Notes: a model not told the origin generated them from the letters alone. Positions 24,569 to 50,670 are shown, counted from the first letter of the stretch. The stretch is 64,000 nucleotides of DNA from Glandiceps talaboti (GCF_964340395.1 NC_135569.1:11986019-12050018); one strand, 5' to 3'. Made by a program: numbers and translations.

Positions 24569-24819
24569 TAGTGTGCCCTCTAATGATTGCCAAATTTTGT
24601 TGTTGTGAGTAAAAATAAGAAAAACTGGGATTTCTTGTGAGTCACCACATAGTAAACACCAAATTTTGGTACATCACTAGAAACCTGCATGTGCATCAGT
24701 GGTGAGGCAAATTGGCTTAGAGGGCACACTGGTCACCACATAGTAAGAGATAGGGGAACACCAAATTTTGGTGCATCACTAGGAACTGTGTGCATCAAAT
24801 TGGCATAGAGGACACACTG
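24569..24819. mobile_element. hAT-like MITE, one copy plus a second partial copy
   Basis: 24569-24731 matches the element at 13616-13783 in inverse orientation. It is followed at once by 24732-24819, a second partial copy starting within GTCACCACATAGTAA and ending GGACACACTGA. Confidence 0.7.
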
Positions 24820-24834
24820 ACTGTGATGAAACAT

Positions 24835-25340
24835 AATGTAATGTTCACTTCGACCAATCATATTTTGTCACATTTTACACTTACGAATCTAAAATACGTA
24901 CTATCAATACAGACAACAATGTAAACTAATGTTCACTTCAGTCAATCAAATTTTCCCTACGAATACAAAAGATGTATTGTCAAAATGTAATGTTCATTTT
25001 GGTCAATCAGCATTTTCAAGTTTTCTGTATGAATACAAAAATGTGAACTATCAAAACTGGCAACAGTGTAATGTAATCTAATGTCCACTTTTGCCAATCT
25101 GATCTTGTCAAGATATTCGCTACGAATACAAAATGTGAACTTGCAAAACTTACAACGATGTAATGTAATCTGATGTCCACTTGCACCAATCAAATTTTGT
25201 CTAGAATTTCCCTACACAAATACATAATGTATACTATCAAAATCTGATATTTGCTTGGGCTTTGGTTCGTTTGGCTCGTTCCAACGGTTTTGTCCAGACT
25301 TTATCTATGAATACAAAATGTGTATATTATCAGAACAGGG
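24835..25340. repeat. Diverged about 100-bp tandem repeat, roughly five copies
   Basis: AATGTTCACTT / AATGTCCACTT, then CCAATCA and TACGAATACAAAATGTG, recur in the same order several times. Divergence is high. It lies downstream of the zinc-finger gene. Confidence 0.7.
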
Positions 25341-25924
25341 TATGGTTTGCTATGTAGAATGTACTGATGTGTGTAGACCAAGCACTTCACCAATCACTGT
25401 TTTTTCTCACTTCTCAAATTTTACGAGACTTCTTGTCAATACTTCATTTGAGTACAATTAGTGATATAGCTTTCAGTCATAACCATACATCCATTATGAC
25501 CAACTTAAACTAATCTTTTAACACTACACAAAGTTCTTGCTGTAGTTTTTGAGTACAAAGTTAACTTTTAAAAAGTACAGAAAAACAATTTTTTTTTTCT
25601 ATATTTCAAAGATTCAACTAACTCAAATAGTTCAAATTATTTGTATTTTATGGGTTGTATGTATGTTTATGAAACAAAATATTTTTAGTGGTTTTAATAT
25701 GTATTTTATTCAGTGTATCTAACTTTTCGTGTCAAAAATTGTGTTGTATCTTTAGAGTGACGTTTGTGTACAAGTACAAACACTTTTAAAGAAAAAGTAC
25801 AGTCAGATTTATTTCTGCTTTCAGTACACTTGTATTGATTATTGCTATCAACTTGCACATAATTTTGGGTGGTAAAATAACACTTCGGTAACTTATTGAA
25901 CTTTGAAATCTTGTTCGGCTATTT

Positions 25925-26150
25925 TGGCAATTCTCGCAAAGGTTTTTGGGAAACCTAACAGGAAATAGCATCATAGTTACTAGAATCCATAACAGAGATT
26001 GTGGTAATCATGATGTCATTTCCTGTAAGGTTTTCCCACAAACCCTTGCGAGATCCCAAAATGGCATCATAGTTACCACAAACGTGACAGAGATTGTGGT
26101 AACTATGATGTCATTTCCTGTACAGTTTTCCCACAAACCTTTGCAAGACA
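25925..26150. mobile_element. Inverted-repeat element, TCATTTCCTGTA blocks
   Basis: GCAAAGGTTTTTGGGAAACC at the left and its inverse near 26140, with two inner ATGATGTCATTTCCTGTA blocks. The same blocks, in a different relative orientation, make up the 102-bp tandem repeat at 12211-12590. Confidence 0.55.
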
Positions 26151-26390
26151 ACCCCAAAATGGTAGGACACATGTAAGTGCTGTCACAACAGGTTTTTTGC
26201 AAAGATTTCAACATTCAATAAGTTACCAAGATGCTATTTTATCACTCAAATCATACGTTAGTCGATAGCAAAACTCAATACAAGTGTACGAAAGACAGAA
26301 TTAAGTCTGACTGGACTTCTTGTTTAAGACAAAAAACCAATACTGTAAATACCACTTATTGTAATTAAATTTATTTCATTACAGCCGACA

Positions 26391-26738
26391 CAGGATGAGC
26401 ATGCACTTTTGATGAGATGAGATATCAAGTTCAGTGAAACTGGCCTCATGGTTGTATGTTAAGATAAACACAATAAACATAGCAGAGATTGACCTCTGAA
26501 TGTGAAAGTGTTTCATTGTCTGGACTGTGTGGGCACTATGTAGTTGGATATTTTATGTATAAACAGATACAATCTGTCAAGCCAACCATGTGTCTATTGT
26601 AATGTGTCTACTGCTACTGTTTACACCATTAACCAAATACCGAGCAGACACTAAATGTGCGCTATATTTATCGTGTTAACCTTGTTGCCAGTCTCACTGA
26701 ACTTGCTTTCTTGTGTAATCGAAAGTGCATGCTCATCC
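26391..26738. mobile_element. Foldback MITE, CAGGATGAGC ends
   Basis: The ends are CAGGATGAGCATGCACTTT and, inverted, CAGGATGAGCATGCACTTTC. Inner arm blocks (ATCAAGTTCAGTGAAACTGG, ACACAATAAACAT) resemble those of the element at 50675-50949, suggesting a common family. Confidence 0.7.
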
Positions 26739-27565
26739 TGCAAAGGCTGTATTGGTGATGTATTTAATCCATGTGTTAGTCATTGTAACGAGTACAGAAA
26801 TCTAACTTTTTCCAAAAAAAAACTGTGATTTTTGTCAGTTATTTTCAAGTCAACCTACCGTGATGATAATATAAATCTATAGTCTTTGCTTCCTTACCGA
26901 GACTGACCATTGTTATGTCTCCCTCTACCCCCCCCCCCCCCCCCCTCGAGTTTAAATCTCGGGTTCTCCCATTCAGAGAGCAGTCTTATTTGTGTCAGTG
27001 GATTACATAGGATCACTCTAGGAATGTGGTAATATGAAGTCCATGTAAAAGCAAGATTTTCTCTCTCTCTCTCTCTCTCTCACTCTCTCTCTCTCTCTCT
27101 CTCGCTCGCTCTCTCTCTCACACACTGAAAAGAATGAAAGGACTCTTAACTTCAGAATAATCATGTATTTATTTCTCCCATAATTTGTCATTATTGTGTT
27201 TCCTTCCAACAGATGATATCACGATATGAAATCAAGACTTACATCACAAAACTTACATTTATATGCTGAATTGTTTGTGAAAAATAAAGGTTTGTCAGTC
27301 CAAGAGTGAAAAATAACTGCTGATGAATCCAAGACATATGATTAAAAAACATATACTTCTAGAGTATGAGCTACAAAAAAGAATAGGGAACTTGCAAACC
27401 CGCCATGTTGAATGTTGCATCATGGGAAATGTCATTAGCATTGTAAACAATATTGTTACATTGTTTATAACCAGGAATGATCAATTCATAGTCACCCTGA
27501 TCTTTGTCGGAGGTTTATTTTATCAGTAGCTACAGCTTAGGTATTACGATAATCACAGAAAATCC

Positions 27566-30500
27566 CATATCCAGATTTCATCTTCTTTTGTCGGCCACAA
27601 TTTCATAAATAATATGGGGTCAGAGGTTACCAGCACTTAACCCACCGTTGGGATAGATCTTTACCATCTATCCAGATTTCATCTTCTTTTGTTGGCCACA
27701 ATTTCATAAATAATATGGGGTCAGAGGTTACCAGCACTTAACCCACCGTTGGGATAGATCTTTACCATCTATCCAGATTTCATCTTCTTTTGTCGGCCAC
27801 AATTTCATAAATAATATGGGGTCAGAGGTTACCAGCACTTAACCCACCGTTGGGATAGATCTTTACCATCTATCCAGATTTCATCTTCTTTTGACGGCCA
27901 CAATTTCATAAATAATATGGGGTCAGAGGTTACCAGCACTTAACCCACTGTTGGGATAGATCTTTACCATCTATCCAGATTTCATCTTCTTTTGACAGGA
28001 CAAATTTGAATATTACAGGATTTTTATAAACAATATGGGGTCAGAGTTACCAGCACTTAACCCACCGTTGGGATAGATCTTTACCATCTATCCAGATTTC
28101 ATCTTCTTTTGTCGGCCACACAATTTCATAAACAATATGGGGTCAGAGTTACCAGCACTTAACCCACCGTTGGGTTAGATCTTTACCATCTATCCAGATT
28201 TCATCTTCTTTTGACAGGACAAATTTGAATATTACAGGATTTTTATAAACAATATGGGGTCAGAGGTTACCAGCACTTAACCCACCGTTGGGTTAGATCT
28301 TTACCATCTATCCAGATTTCATCTTCTTTTGACAGGACAAATTCGAATATTACAGGATTTTTATAAATAATATGGGGTCAGAGGTTACCAGCACTTAACC
28401 CACCGTTGGGATAGATCTTTACCATCTATCCAGATTTCATCTTCTTTTGATGGCCACAATTTCATAAATAATATGGGGTCAGAGGTTACCAGCACTTAAC
28501 CCACTGTTGGGATAGATCTTTACCATCTATCCATATTTCATCTTCTTTTGCTGGTCACAATTTCATAAATAATATGGGGTCAGAGGTTACCAGCACTTAA
28601 CCCACCGTTGGGATAGATCTTTACAATCTATCCAGATTTCTTCTTCTTTTGACAGGACAAATTTGAATATTACAGGATTTTTATAAATATTATTATTATT
28701 ATTATTATTTTATTTCTTGTAAGAAAACGCGCTACACATGCGTCTCAGCGCGTTGTACAGATTGAAGTTCAAACAATTGCAATAAAGTAAAGAAAATAAC
28801 AGCACACAAAAAGGGACTAAGTGTAAAACTGGCCGATTAAAATAATATTGGGTCAGAGGTTACCAGCACTTAACCCACCGTTGGGATAAATCTTTACCTT
28901 CTATCCAGATTTCATCTTCTTTTGTCGGCCACAATTTCATAAATAATATGGGGTCAGAGGTTACCAGCACTTAACCCACCGTTGGGATAGATCTTTACCA
29001 TCTATCCAGATTTCATCTTCTTTTGTCGGCCACAATTTCATAAATAATATGGGGTCAGAGGTTACCAGCACTTAACCCACCGTTGGGATAGATCTTTACC
29101 ATCTATCCAGATTTCATCTTCTTTTGACGGCCACAATTTCATAAATAATATGGGGTCAGAGGTTACCAGCACATAACCCACCGTTGGGATAGATCTTTAC
29201 CATCTATCCAGATTTCACCTTCTTTTGACGGCCACAATTACATAAATAATATGGGGTCAGAGGTTACCAGCACTTAACCCAACGTTGGGATAGATCTTTA
29301 CCATCCATCCATATTTCATCTTCTTTTGACGGCCACAATTTCATAAATAATATGGGGTCAGAGGTTACCAGCACTTAACCCACCGTTGGGATAGATCTTT
29401 ACCATCCATCCAGATTTCATCATGTTTTGACAGCCACAATTTCATAAATAATATGGGGTCAGAGGTTACCAGCACTTAACCCACCGTTGGGATAGATCTT
29501 TACCATCTATCAAGATTTCATCTTCTTTTGACAGGACAAATTTGAATATTACAGGATTTTTATAAATAATATGGGGTCAGAGGTTACCAGCACTTAACCC
29601 ACCGTTGGAATAGATCTTTACCATCTATCCATATTTCATCTTCTTTTGACGGCCACAATTTCATAAATAATATGGGGTCAGAGGTTACCAGCACTTAACC
29701 CACCGTTGGGATAGATCTTTACCATCCATCCAGATTTCATCTTCTTTTGACGGCCACAATTTCATAAATAATATGGGGTCAGAGGTTACCAGCACACAAC
29801 CCACCGTTGGGATAGATCTTTACCATCTATCCAGATCTCATCTTCTTTTGTCTGCCACAATTTCATAAATAATATGGGGTCAGAGGTTACCAGCACTTAA
29901 CCCACCGTTGGGATAGATCTTTACCATCCATCCAGATTTCATCTTCTTTTGACGGCCACAATTTCATAAATAATATGGAGTCAGAGGTTACCAGCACTTA
30001 ACCCACCGTTGGGATAGATCTTTACCATCCATCCAGATTTCATCTTCTTTTGATGGCCACAATTTCATAAATAATATGGGGTCAGAGGTTACCAGCACTT
30101 AACCCACTGTCGGGATCTTTACCATCCTTTCATATTTCATATTTTTTGTCTGCCACAATTTCATAAATAATATGGGGTCAGAGGTTACCAGCACTTAACC
30201 CACCGTTGGGATAGATCTTTACCATCCATCCAGATTTCATCTTCTTTTGACAGCCACAATTTCATAAATAATATGGGGTCAGAGGTTACCAGCACTTAAC
30301 CCACTGTCTTTACCATCTATCCTGATTTCATCTTCTTTTGACAGGACAAATTTGACAGGATCTTTACCATCCATCCAGATTTCATCTTCTTTTGACGGCC
30401 ACAATTTCATAAATAATATGGGGTCAGAGGTTACCAGCACTTAACCCACCGTTGGGATAGATCTTTACCATCTATCCATATTTCATCTTCTTTTGACAGG

Positions 30501-32462
30501 ACAAATTTGAATATTACAGGATTTTTATAAATAATATTGGGTCAGAGGTTACCAGCACTTAACCCACCGTTGGGATAGATCTTTACCATCTATCCAGATT
30601 TCATCTTCTTTTGACAGGACAAATTTGAATATTACAGGATTTTTATAAATAATATGGGGTCAGAGGTTACCAGCACTTAACCCACCGTTGGGATAGATCT
30701 TTACCATCTATCCAGATTTCATCTTCTTTTGACAGGACAAATTTGAATATTACAGGATTTTTATAAATAATATGGGGTCAGAGGTTACCAGCACATAACC
30801 CACCGTTGGGATAGATCTTTACCATCTATCCAGATTTCATCTTCTTTTGACGGCCACAATTTCATAAATAATATGGGGTCAGAGGTTACCAGCACTTAAC
30901 CCACCGTTGGGATAGATCTTTACCATCCATCCAGATTTCATCTTCTTTTGACGGCCACAATTTCATAAATAATATGGGGTCAGAGGTTACCAGCACTTAA
31001 CCCACCGTTGGGATAGATCTTTACCATCTATCCGTATTTCGTCTTCTTTTGACAGGCCAAGTTTGGATATTCCAAAATTTCATTAATAATATGGGGTCAA
31101 AGGTTACCAGCACATAACCCACCGTTGGGATAGATCTTTACCATCTATCCAGATTTCATCTTCTTTTGACAGGACAAATTTGAATATTACAGGATTTTTA
31201 TATAAATAATATGGGGTTAGAGGTTACCAGCACTTAACCCACCGCTGGGATAGATCTTTACCATCCATCCATATTTCATCTTCTTTTGACAGGACAAATT
31301 TGAATATTTAATATGGGGTCAGAGGTTACCAGCACTTAACCCACCATTGGGATAGGTCTTTCGGGTTACCATCCATCCAGATTTCACCTTCTTTTGATGG
31401 CCACAATTTCATAAATAATATGGGGTCAGAGGTTACCAGCACTTAACCCACTGTTGGGATAGATCTTTACCATCTATCCAGATTTCATCTTCTTTTGACA
31501 GGAAAAATTTGAATATTACAGGATTTTTATAAATAATATTGGGTCAGAGGTTACCAGCACTTAACCCACCGTTGGGATGGATCTTTACCATCCATCCAGA
31601 TTTCATCTTCTTTTGACGGCCACAATTTCATAAATAATATGGGGTCAGAGGTTACCAGCACTTAACCCACCGTTGGGATAGATCTTTACCATCCATCCAG
31701 ATTTCATCTTCTTTTGACGGCCACAATTTCATAAATAATATGGGGTCAGAGGTTACCAGCACTTAACCCACCGTTGGGATAGATCTTTACCATCCATCCA
31801 GATTTCATCTTCTTTTGACGGCCACAATTTCATAAATAATATTGGGTCAGAGGTTACCAGCACTTAACCCACCGTTGGGATAGTTCTTTACCATCTAGCC
31901 AGATTTCATCTTTTTTTGACAGGACAAATTTGAATATTACAGGATTTTTATAAATAATATTGGGTCAGAGGTTACCAGCACTTAACCCACTGTTGGGATA
32001 GATCTTTACCATCTATCCATACTTCATCTTCTTTTGACAGGACAAATTTGAATATTACAGGATTTTTATAAATAATATTGGGTCAGAGGTTACCAGCACT
32101 TAACCCACCGTTGGGATAGATCTTTACCATCCATCCAGATTTCATCTTCTTTTGACAGCCACAATTTCATAACATAAATAATTTAGGGTCAGAGGTTACC
32201 AGCACATAACCCATCGTTCGAATAGATCTTTACCATCTATCCACAATTTCATCTTCTTTAGACAGTACAAGTTTGGATATTCTAAGATTTCATAAAAATA
32301 TGGGGTCAGAGGTTACCAGCACATTAACTCGCCATTGGAGTAGATCTTTACCATCTATCCAGATTTGGAGACAAACTTTTAGATATCAAGATTTCATAAA
32401 TAAAATGGGGTCAGAGTTACCAACACTTGTCCTGCCGTTGGGATAGATGTTTACCATCTAAG
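27566..32462. repeat. 4.9 kb satellite array of 101-bp and 118-bp units
   Basis: Roughly 46-48 head-to-tail units share a core built on ATGGGGTCAGAGGTTACCAG, a CACTTAACCCACCGTTGGG segment, and GATCTTTACCATCTATCCAG followed by TTTCATCTTCTTTTG. Two linkers alternate irregularly: a short one around GGCCACAATTTCATAAATAAT (unit 101 bp) and a long one, 17 bp longer, around GACAGGACAAATTTGAATAT (unit 118 bp). Both periods were measured from successive ATGGGG positions. GGATAGAT and ATCTATCC flank a 7-nt loop in most units. Units at the right edge (after about 32160) are the most diverged, as expected at an array margin. No open frame crosses the array. Confidence 0.97.
28689..28848 (-). mobile_element. 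3' fragment of a SINE or LINE inserted in the satellite
   Basis: The satellite is broken by about 160 bases unlike any unit. Read on the minus strand it ends in a GCGCTGAGACGC / TGTAGCGCGTTTT stretch, then AAGAAATAAA and an (ATA/AAT)n tail. This is the form of a 5'-truncated retroposon end. Satellite units resume directly on both sides. Confidence 0.6.
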
Positions 32463-34179
<1,717 letters not shown>

Positions 34180-34449
34180 CAAGCATTGCAGATACTTGAA
34201 GTTGTTCATGTACGTGTATGAAGAAGCGCGGTGAGCGCGATCCGTGTGTGATCTTGCAATAACCTTTGACCCGAAACGCGGGTCAGGGACGCCATACTTG
34301 TCGCTGCAAGCCATAGCCACACACAGTGACAGCTATATTAGTTCAACATTTCTCCTGTTATTTCGATTATTGTCGCTCTATACCTGTCCAAGTTTGGACT
34401 GTACGGACTTCTGAATCTCTCATTGGTGTATAATTTATTGGATTTCAAC
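34180..34449 (+). promoter_or_regulatory. Candidate 5'UTR/promoter of the TPR-MYND gene
   Basis: The 270 bases before the ATG are richer in CpG than their surroundings (CGCGG, GCGCGATCC, CCGAAACGCGG near 34226-34275). No TATA box is seen. This is a weak inference from composition and position only. Confidence 0.25.
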
Positions 34450-45193
<10,744 letters not shown>

Positions 45194-46640
45194 ACAAAGA
45201 CTGTAACTATTTTTAACAAATCGCTCATTTTAGTTCATGTATTCTCTTATTATTTTGACTTCGATTGCATTAATCGTTTGGTTTTAGTGTATAAATGTGG
45301 TTCATTTTATCTAATTTGCCAGTTAGTTTTATCTCAGTATCCTGTATTATTCAACTATCGGTTTATGTTTTTATATGTATGTTATGCACCGTGCTTTAAA
45401 CAGTATTTCAGTGTTAGATCCTCTGTCCGCCATGTTGTGGTTATCGGAAAAACAAAGGATTGTACATTTTGGCCACTAGGAGTGCTGTTCGGCAGCAGCT
45501 GTTTGATTGGATGATAGGTCCAGAGTGTGGTTATATAAAAGAATTGAAATCTTTTTGAAAAAGGTTGAATTTCCTGTTGTGCAGTAGTAGTTCATATGCT
45601 AGTTTTTTTTTGTTTTTTTTGTTTTTTGTTTTTCTTTTTTATGATGCATTTGATCATCAAAATAACAAACAAGTGAAAGACTACAGCATGTGCTAATACT
45701 GTTTTCCTGTAGAAGTGTTCCAACATAGCATATAGTATATGGACACAGGAAATGTGACAGTGTGATGCATGATGGGTATGTCAAAGGTCAACTATGATAC
45801 AGATTACGCATCTTGTGAAATGATGTATTATTGAAACCTTCATTAAAAGTTTCACTGTAAAGTCAGTGTTTTTGTTACGGTTGGGGAACCCTGGTAATAG
45901 AAAGAGAGAAAGGGGTGAAAATGGCAGTGGTTCCCCATAGAGTCTATGGTAATTTTGTTTGCGAACCCAGGTAAAATGACATGGGAACGCCGGTAGCAAA
46001 AACACTAAGAAGTGGTGATTTATTTGTTGTTTTGACGCAACATATATATGTATAAACGTAACCATTGTTTCCTACAAGAGGTTGTGAATTCCGTTTTTGC
46101 ATGTATGATTGTAGAAATCACTCAAGTGTTCCGTTCTAGAAGTTATGGTTTATTTGGTGTTGTGACACAACGTACATATTCTTTTCGTATAAACATGTAC
46201 GGTAAACCCGTATGTCCGACAAGAAATGGAATACAATTGTTAAATAGTATTATAACGGTTCGTATTGCACGACCAAAACATTCTAGTTACCTGCGAGTAA
46301 TGTTTCACCTGACCTGGTCGACAGGCTTTGTCAAACTATCTGTTTGTTATGTCATACCGCTTGAATATTTTCAAGCAAATGTTAAATAGCTTAATGCTGT
46401 GCAACGTTTTCCATAGCACAAAGGTGTTGACTTGAGTCAACTTCTGTCTGAGCTTGGAAATTATATCAATAACTTTTATTTAAAACAGAGAGAGAGAGAG
46501 AAAAAAATAGACTCCTAGCTCTGAAAGATGAAAAGAGATGTCAATATACATGTAAGTTGTTTCCATATCGTTCCAATACATGGAGTTTGAAAAAAACTTT
46601 TTATGTGGCGACAATCATAAGAATTTTTTGTCTATTTTTA
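45194..46640. other. 3'UTR and flank of the TPR-MYND gene
   Basis: Contains a poly-T run at 45600-45640 and a diverged direct duplication of about 115 bases near 46020 and 46140. The 113-codon frame at 46048-46389 spans that duplication and has no recognisable domain. Confidence 0.5.
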
Positions 46641-46655
46641 TTGTATAATCATAAG

Positions 46656-47023
46656 TCGTCTAGTTCCTATATGAATCATTATGATTACTATGATCATCTC
46701 CACTCACGTATAGGGAAAGTCGTTATTCTAGCACAAAAATCTGGGGTACCCCCGCTGGGCGAATGGTAAATGACACGTCAGTAGCAATTCATCACAAATT
46801 GACAGGCAGTTGTAATTGGTTACTTCCTCTAGACAATTGCTCATTAACCAAACTCCACCTCTCCAGTTTGAAACTAAAATCATGTGGGGATGCGATAACG
46901 TCATCATGTTTATATGAACACAGTCGGTGGTAGCACAGATTTCTGTGCTAGAATAATGACTTTCCTTATACATGAGTGCAGATGATCATAGTAATCGCAA
47001 TGTGTCATATCGGAACTAGACTA
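46656..47023. mobile_element. MULE-like foldback MITE, second copy with 9-bp duplication
   Basis: The ends are TCGTCTAGTTCC and, inverted, TAGTCTAGTTCC. The flanks are AATCATAAG (46647-46655) and AATCATAAA (47024-47032). It shares internal blocks with the copies at 43271 and 11347, such as GACAGGCAGTTGTAATTGGT with the latter. Confidence 0.78.
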
Positions 47024-47329
47024 AATCATAAAATAGTTTGCTTTTTCTTATTTTTGTGTACAGAAACAATATATTACAGAATATAATAGTTAAACAATCA
47101 AAAAAAAAAAGGGAAAAAAGAGAAAGTGAGAGACAGGTGAAATCTGAAGAAAGCGAAATCTGAAGAACGTAAAATACTATGTAAACTCAGCAGTAATACC
47201 AGCAGTATTGTTTAAGTATGATACAGATACAGTTATATGGGTAATCTTTTAAGTAAGATGTAAACGCTTACTTCATGGAAGTCTAAGAATTATGAAGCCT
47301 TCAAGTTTATACAAGATACAACTGTGGAA

Positions 47330-47595
47330 TGAATAGCGTTGACTTTACTTGTATGAAGGTAGCTAAGAAAAACTTCATGCAAAGATATAACTGTGGAATA
47401 AATAGCGTATACTTTGGTTGTATGAAGTGAACTAAGAAAAACTTCATGCAAAGATACAACTGTGGAATAAATAGCATATACTTTTCTTGTATAAAGCGAG
47501 CTAAGAAAAACTTCATGCAAAGATACAACTGTGGAATGAATAGCGTTGACTTTGCTGGTATGAAGTGAGCTAAAAAAACATCATGCAAAGATAAA
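47330..47595. repeat. 69-bp minisatellite, about four copies
   Basis: AACTGTGGAATAAATAGCGT and AAAAACTTCATGCAAAGAT recur every 69 bases. The open frames here come from a period divisible by three. Confidence 0.93.
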
Positions 47596-47787
47596 TGTAG
47601 TTAGTCAGACTGGAGAAACTCAACTTACATTGTCAACATAGATTAAAACATTCATCAGTATGTAAACTCCGCCACTCACTCAGGCGTTAATGATTAACAA
47701 CGATGAAACTTTTAGTTTATAGTTGATGTAGAAATATATATCTGTGAAGATGAGAATGCTCTGTTATTGGTTGTTGTATAAATTACT

Positions 47788-48176
47788 GCTAAAATGATGT
47801 AGGCTTGGTGTTTCAGTCGTGACATGACATTTAATACACACACTCAGACAACTTCTAATTTAAAAGAAACAATTACATAGGTGCCTTGCACAGTAGTGAT
47901 GTAGAAGTAGTCAAGTTGATATGTTGATTATCTGAAAATAAACAATTGCAGCCATTAAAATCATCAAGTCCATGTGTAACATTTTCATTAGAGGCCTGTT
48001 TTTACTGCACTGTGAAAGAATAGCAATGCTTATCAGTGTTCAATGTGATTGAGCAAAGGATCCTGCGATGTTTATTGTGTCTCTGTTATTGTTAGTGTAG
48101 AGTTGACATATGTCTAGCTCTTATGTCAAAAACGTAATGTCCGATGAGTAAAACACCAAGCCTACATCATTTTAGC
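47788..48176. mobile_element. Foldback MITE, GCTAAAATGATGTAGGCTTG ends
   Basis: GCTAAAATGATGTAGGCTTG is present at the left and exactly inverted at the right. About 250 inner bases match 17112-17400 in inverse orientation. Confidence 0.75.
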
Positions 48177-48179
48177 TAT

Positions 48180-50670
48180 AACTTCATAGAATGATAAAAA
48201 GCTTACAATATAGAAATCACTTTACCAATACTTACCCTCAAAACCATAGTTAGTACATTGCATAATACTTCCAAGTTCTGTTGAAGCAGTTAGTAGTCTA
48301 CCTGTAGACTTCAAGGACTATCATGACTATACTATTTTGCTATCCTCACTGACATTTTGATTAGATATTTTGAATCTTCCCTCGTCCTTCCAAGTCTACT
48401 CAGACTCCTATTTCCAGATAGTCTTGAATGGTATTCCACCATAGACCATGCTTGGTCAAATACATAATTTGACATATTTAAATCGTGCAATCAGTATATG
48501 TAAATCAAATTCTATTCAAATTTATGCTAATGTTTTGCATACATTATGTGTATGGCGTGGTGTGGCTTAATGTGTCATGTATTAAAGATGGTTAAGTATG
48601 TAACTTTGATCATTGGATTTTAGATGCACTTGTTAATGAATGTCTTGTGACGTGAGTAACCATCATGTGGTGGTGACAGTCCCTGCTTGGGTAGGTACCC
48701 ATGCTTGTTAGGGAAATTTCAAAGTACTCCTTTTTTACGATTCCATGGACCCAGATGGCTATGAAAAATGCCGCCTTTTCCGTGAAATTTTTAACAAACA
48801 TGCTTCATCTGGGATTGCCACCACTGGGACAACATATCATGTTTGTCTGTCCTCAACAATCTGAGCACTGACTGAAAGGACGACGTGACACGACACGACA
48901 CAACACAACACAACACGACACAACCTTACATCTTCATGTACAGACTACACATCAATAGGACATAGAGATCCTGATGGTGTGAGAAAAGGCAGATATGTTA
49001 TAAAAAATGTATTCATGTAGTAGTTGCTCTTTTAAACATGTTTGTTGATTAGATAGATAATATTCATTTTAAGTATCTTCCAAAAACTACTAACCTTGTC
49101 CTTGTAGCTTATTATCGTCAATAAAATGATCAAAAATGTGAATATTTGTAGCCTGAATTTTTATCAACCAGCGAGCAAATGAGAAACGTCTTAACACAAC
49201 AAACTCTTCTCTGCTAGAAATAAGTGTATTGAAAACATGAATTTTCATGACTTTGTTAAAATGACAAGATCATAGAAATAGGCCTAACACTTAATCATGA
49301 ATTGATGATAGAATTGTACTAATTTCCTCCCAAATTATGACCAAAATTTTTTTCTGTAAATTTTTGACAAATGTCGACTTTATTTTAGTCTAGAATGATA
49401 GAAATAATACTTATTTGTGAATTGTGTTTCTTTCAGGCCAAAATTATTTGACAAAAGTCTTGTTTTTCTGTGACTTATTGACACAATTCAACTGTATTTT
49501 AGACTGGAATCATAGTGAATTGATGACAAAATTGTCAGTGGTCCTTTCCCGCCAAAATTATTTGACAAAAATTGTTGTTCGTGTTTGAATTTTTGTCACA
49601 TCTCAATTTTATTTTAGACTGGACTTGTAGATTAGGTCACTGTATGTTCAAAGATATCAAGATTTTGTGTAAGTTCCAGAAAATGGTCAACAAACCTTAA
49701 ACTATAGTTTTACTCACATCACAATCACTCGTCACTCAAAGACAATGCCTCGAATTTACATTTGAAGGATATTGATTTATTGTAGTATAATAAACAAGTT
49801 AAATAATGGAATGTTGGAGTATATCATTATTACAAGTCATACGGATGTAGCATACAAGTTTATCAGAAAGACAAAAGATTATATAGTTTGGCCGCTAGGA
49901 GCGCTGTTCAATAGTTGCATGCATTGGCACAAGTTGGAGACATTCTCAGCCAGTTAAAACGTTCTGCTAGCTCTGTTTCCAATGATGTAATTTGACAAAC
50001 TCACAGATTTGTTTAGCCACATGCCACATGTTCGTGACTGCATGATGAGATTTTAACCCTCACTTTTCCTCATGGAAGGGGACAGCGCTCATGTGACACT
50101 TCTTTCGAAAAAAGGACTGCAAGGTGGGTAAGTGCAATATGGTGTTTATGCAAATAAGAGTTTTCAAAAACATTACGCTGCACCTTGAAAACTTTGAGAT
50201 ATCAGATTCAAATATGCAGAACATTTCAAACATGTCGAGGAAAATAGGTGAACTGATTCGATTGCAAAAAGATCTACAGGATAATTCTTAGAATGTCGGC
50301 AATCATTCGTGGCCTTTTTGCTACGTTTTATCTAAAACTGAAGTCGTCGCCTCGCTCCGATCCAGAGCAATACTATAACCGCGTACTGATGTTAGTATTC
50401 AGTGCTGCATGCTGCGGAGCAAGGCGACGAAATTTGTTTTAGATGAAACGTAGCAAAAAAAAGGCACGAACGGCTATCGACAGTCTAGATAATTCTGTAC
50501 GAATCTTTGAAAGTGTTCAGGCAAGGTAGACATTGCATAGCATTGTAATTACATCACCGTAATATATACATGTACGTAAGATCATAAATACCACAACAGC
50601 AAAGTGGGCAGTTTACAAACTCCCCGGTAAAGTAGGTATACACACAGACTTCCTTGACTGTGGTATACAG
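48180..50670. other. Intergenic region, no gene seen
   Basis: Around 49150-49640 a diverged unit of roughly 110 bases (CAAAATTATTTGACAAAA..., then TTTTATTTTAGACTGGA) recurs about four times. Nothing else recognised. Confidence 0.5.

Larger units (their letters stand above)
21917..27565. other. 3' flank of the zinc-finger gene up to the satellite
   Basis: Holds the SINE, hAT-like, CAGGATGAGC and other elements listed separately, a (C)n tract near 26930 and a (CT)n tract at 27060-27118. A block GGCCACTAGAGGCGCTATTCA-like (22355-22380) recurs near 45475 and 49895. No further exon is recognised. Confidence 0.55.

Noticed and set aside
27566-32462. Regular array reminiscent of a CRISPR
   Set aside because: Units are long, the variable part is not unique per unit, and the genome is animal. 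It is a satellite.
46048-46389. 113-codon plus-strand frame
   Set aside because: Spans a diverged non-coding duplication, with no domain or start context.
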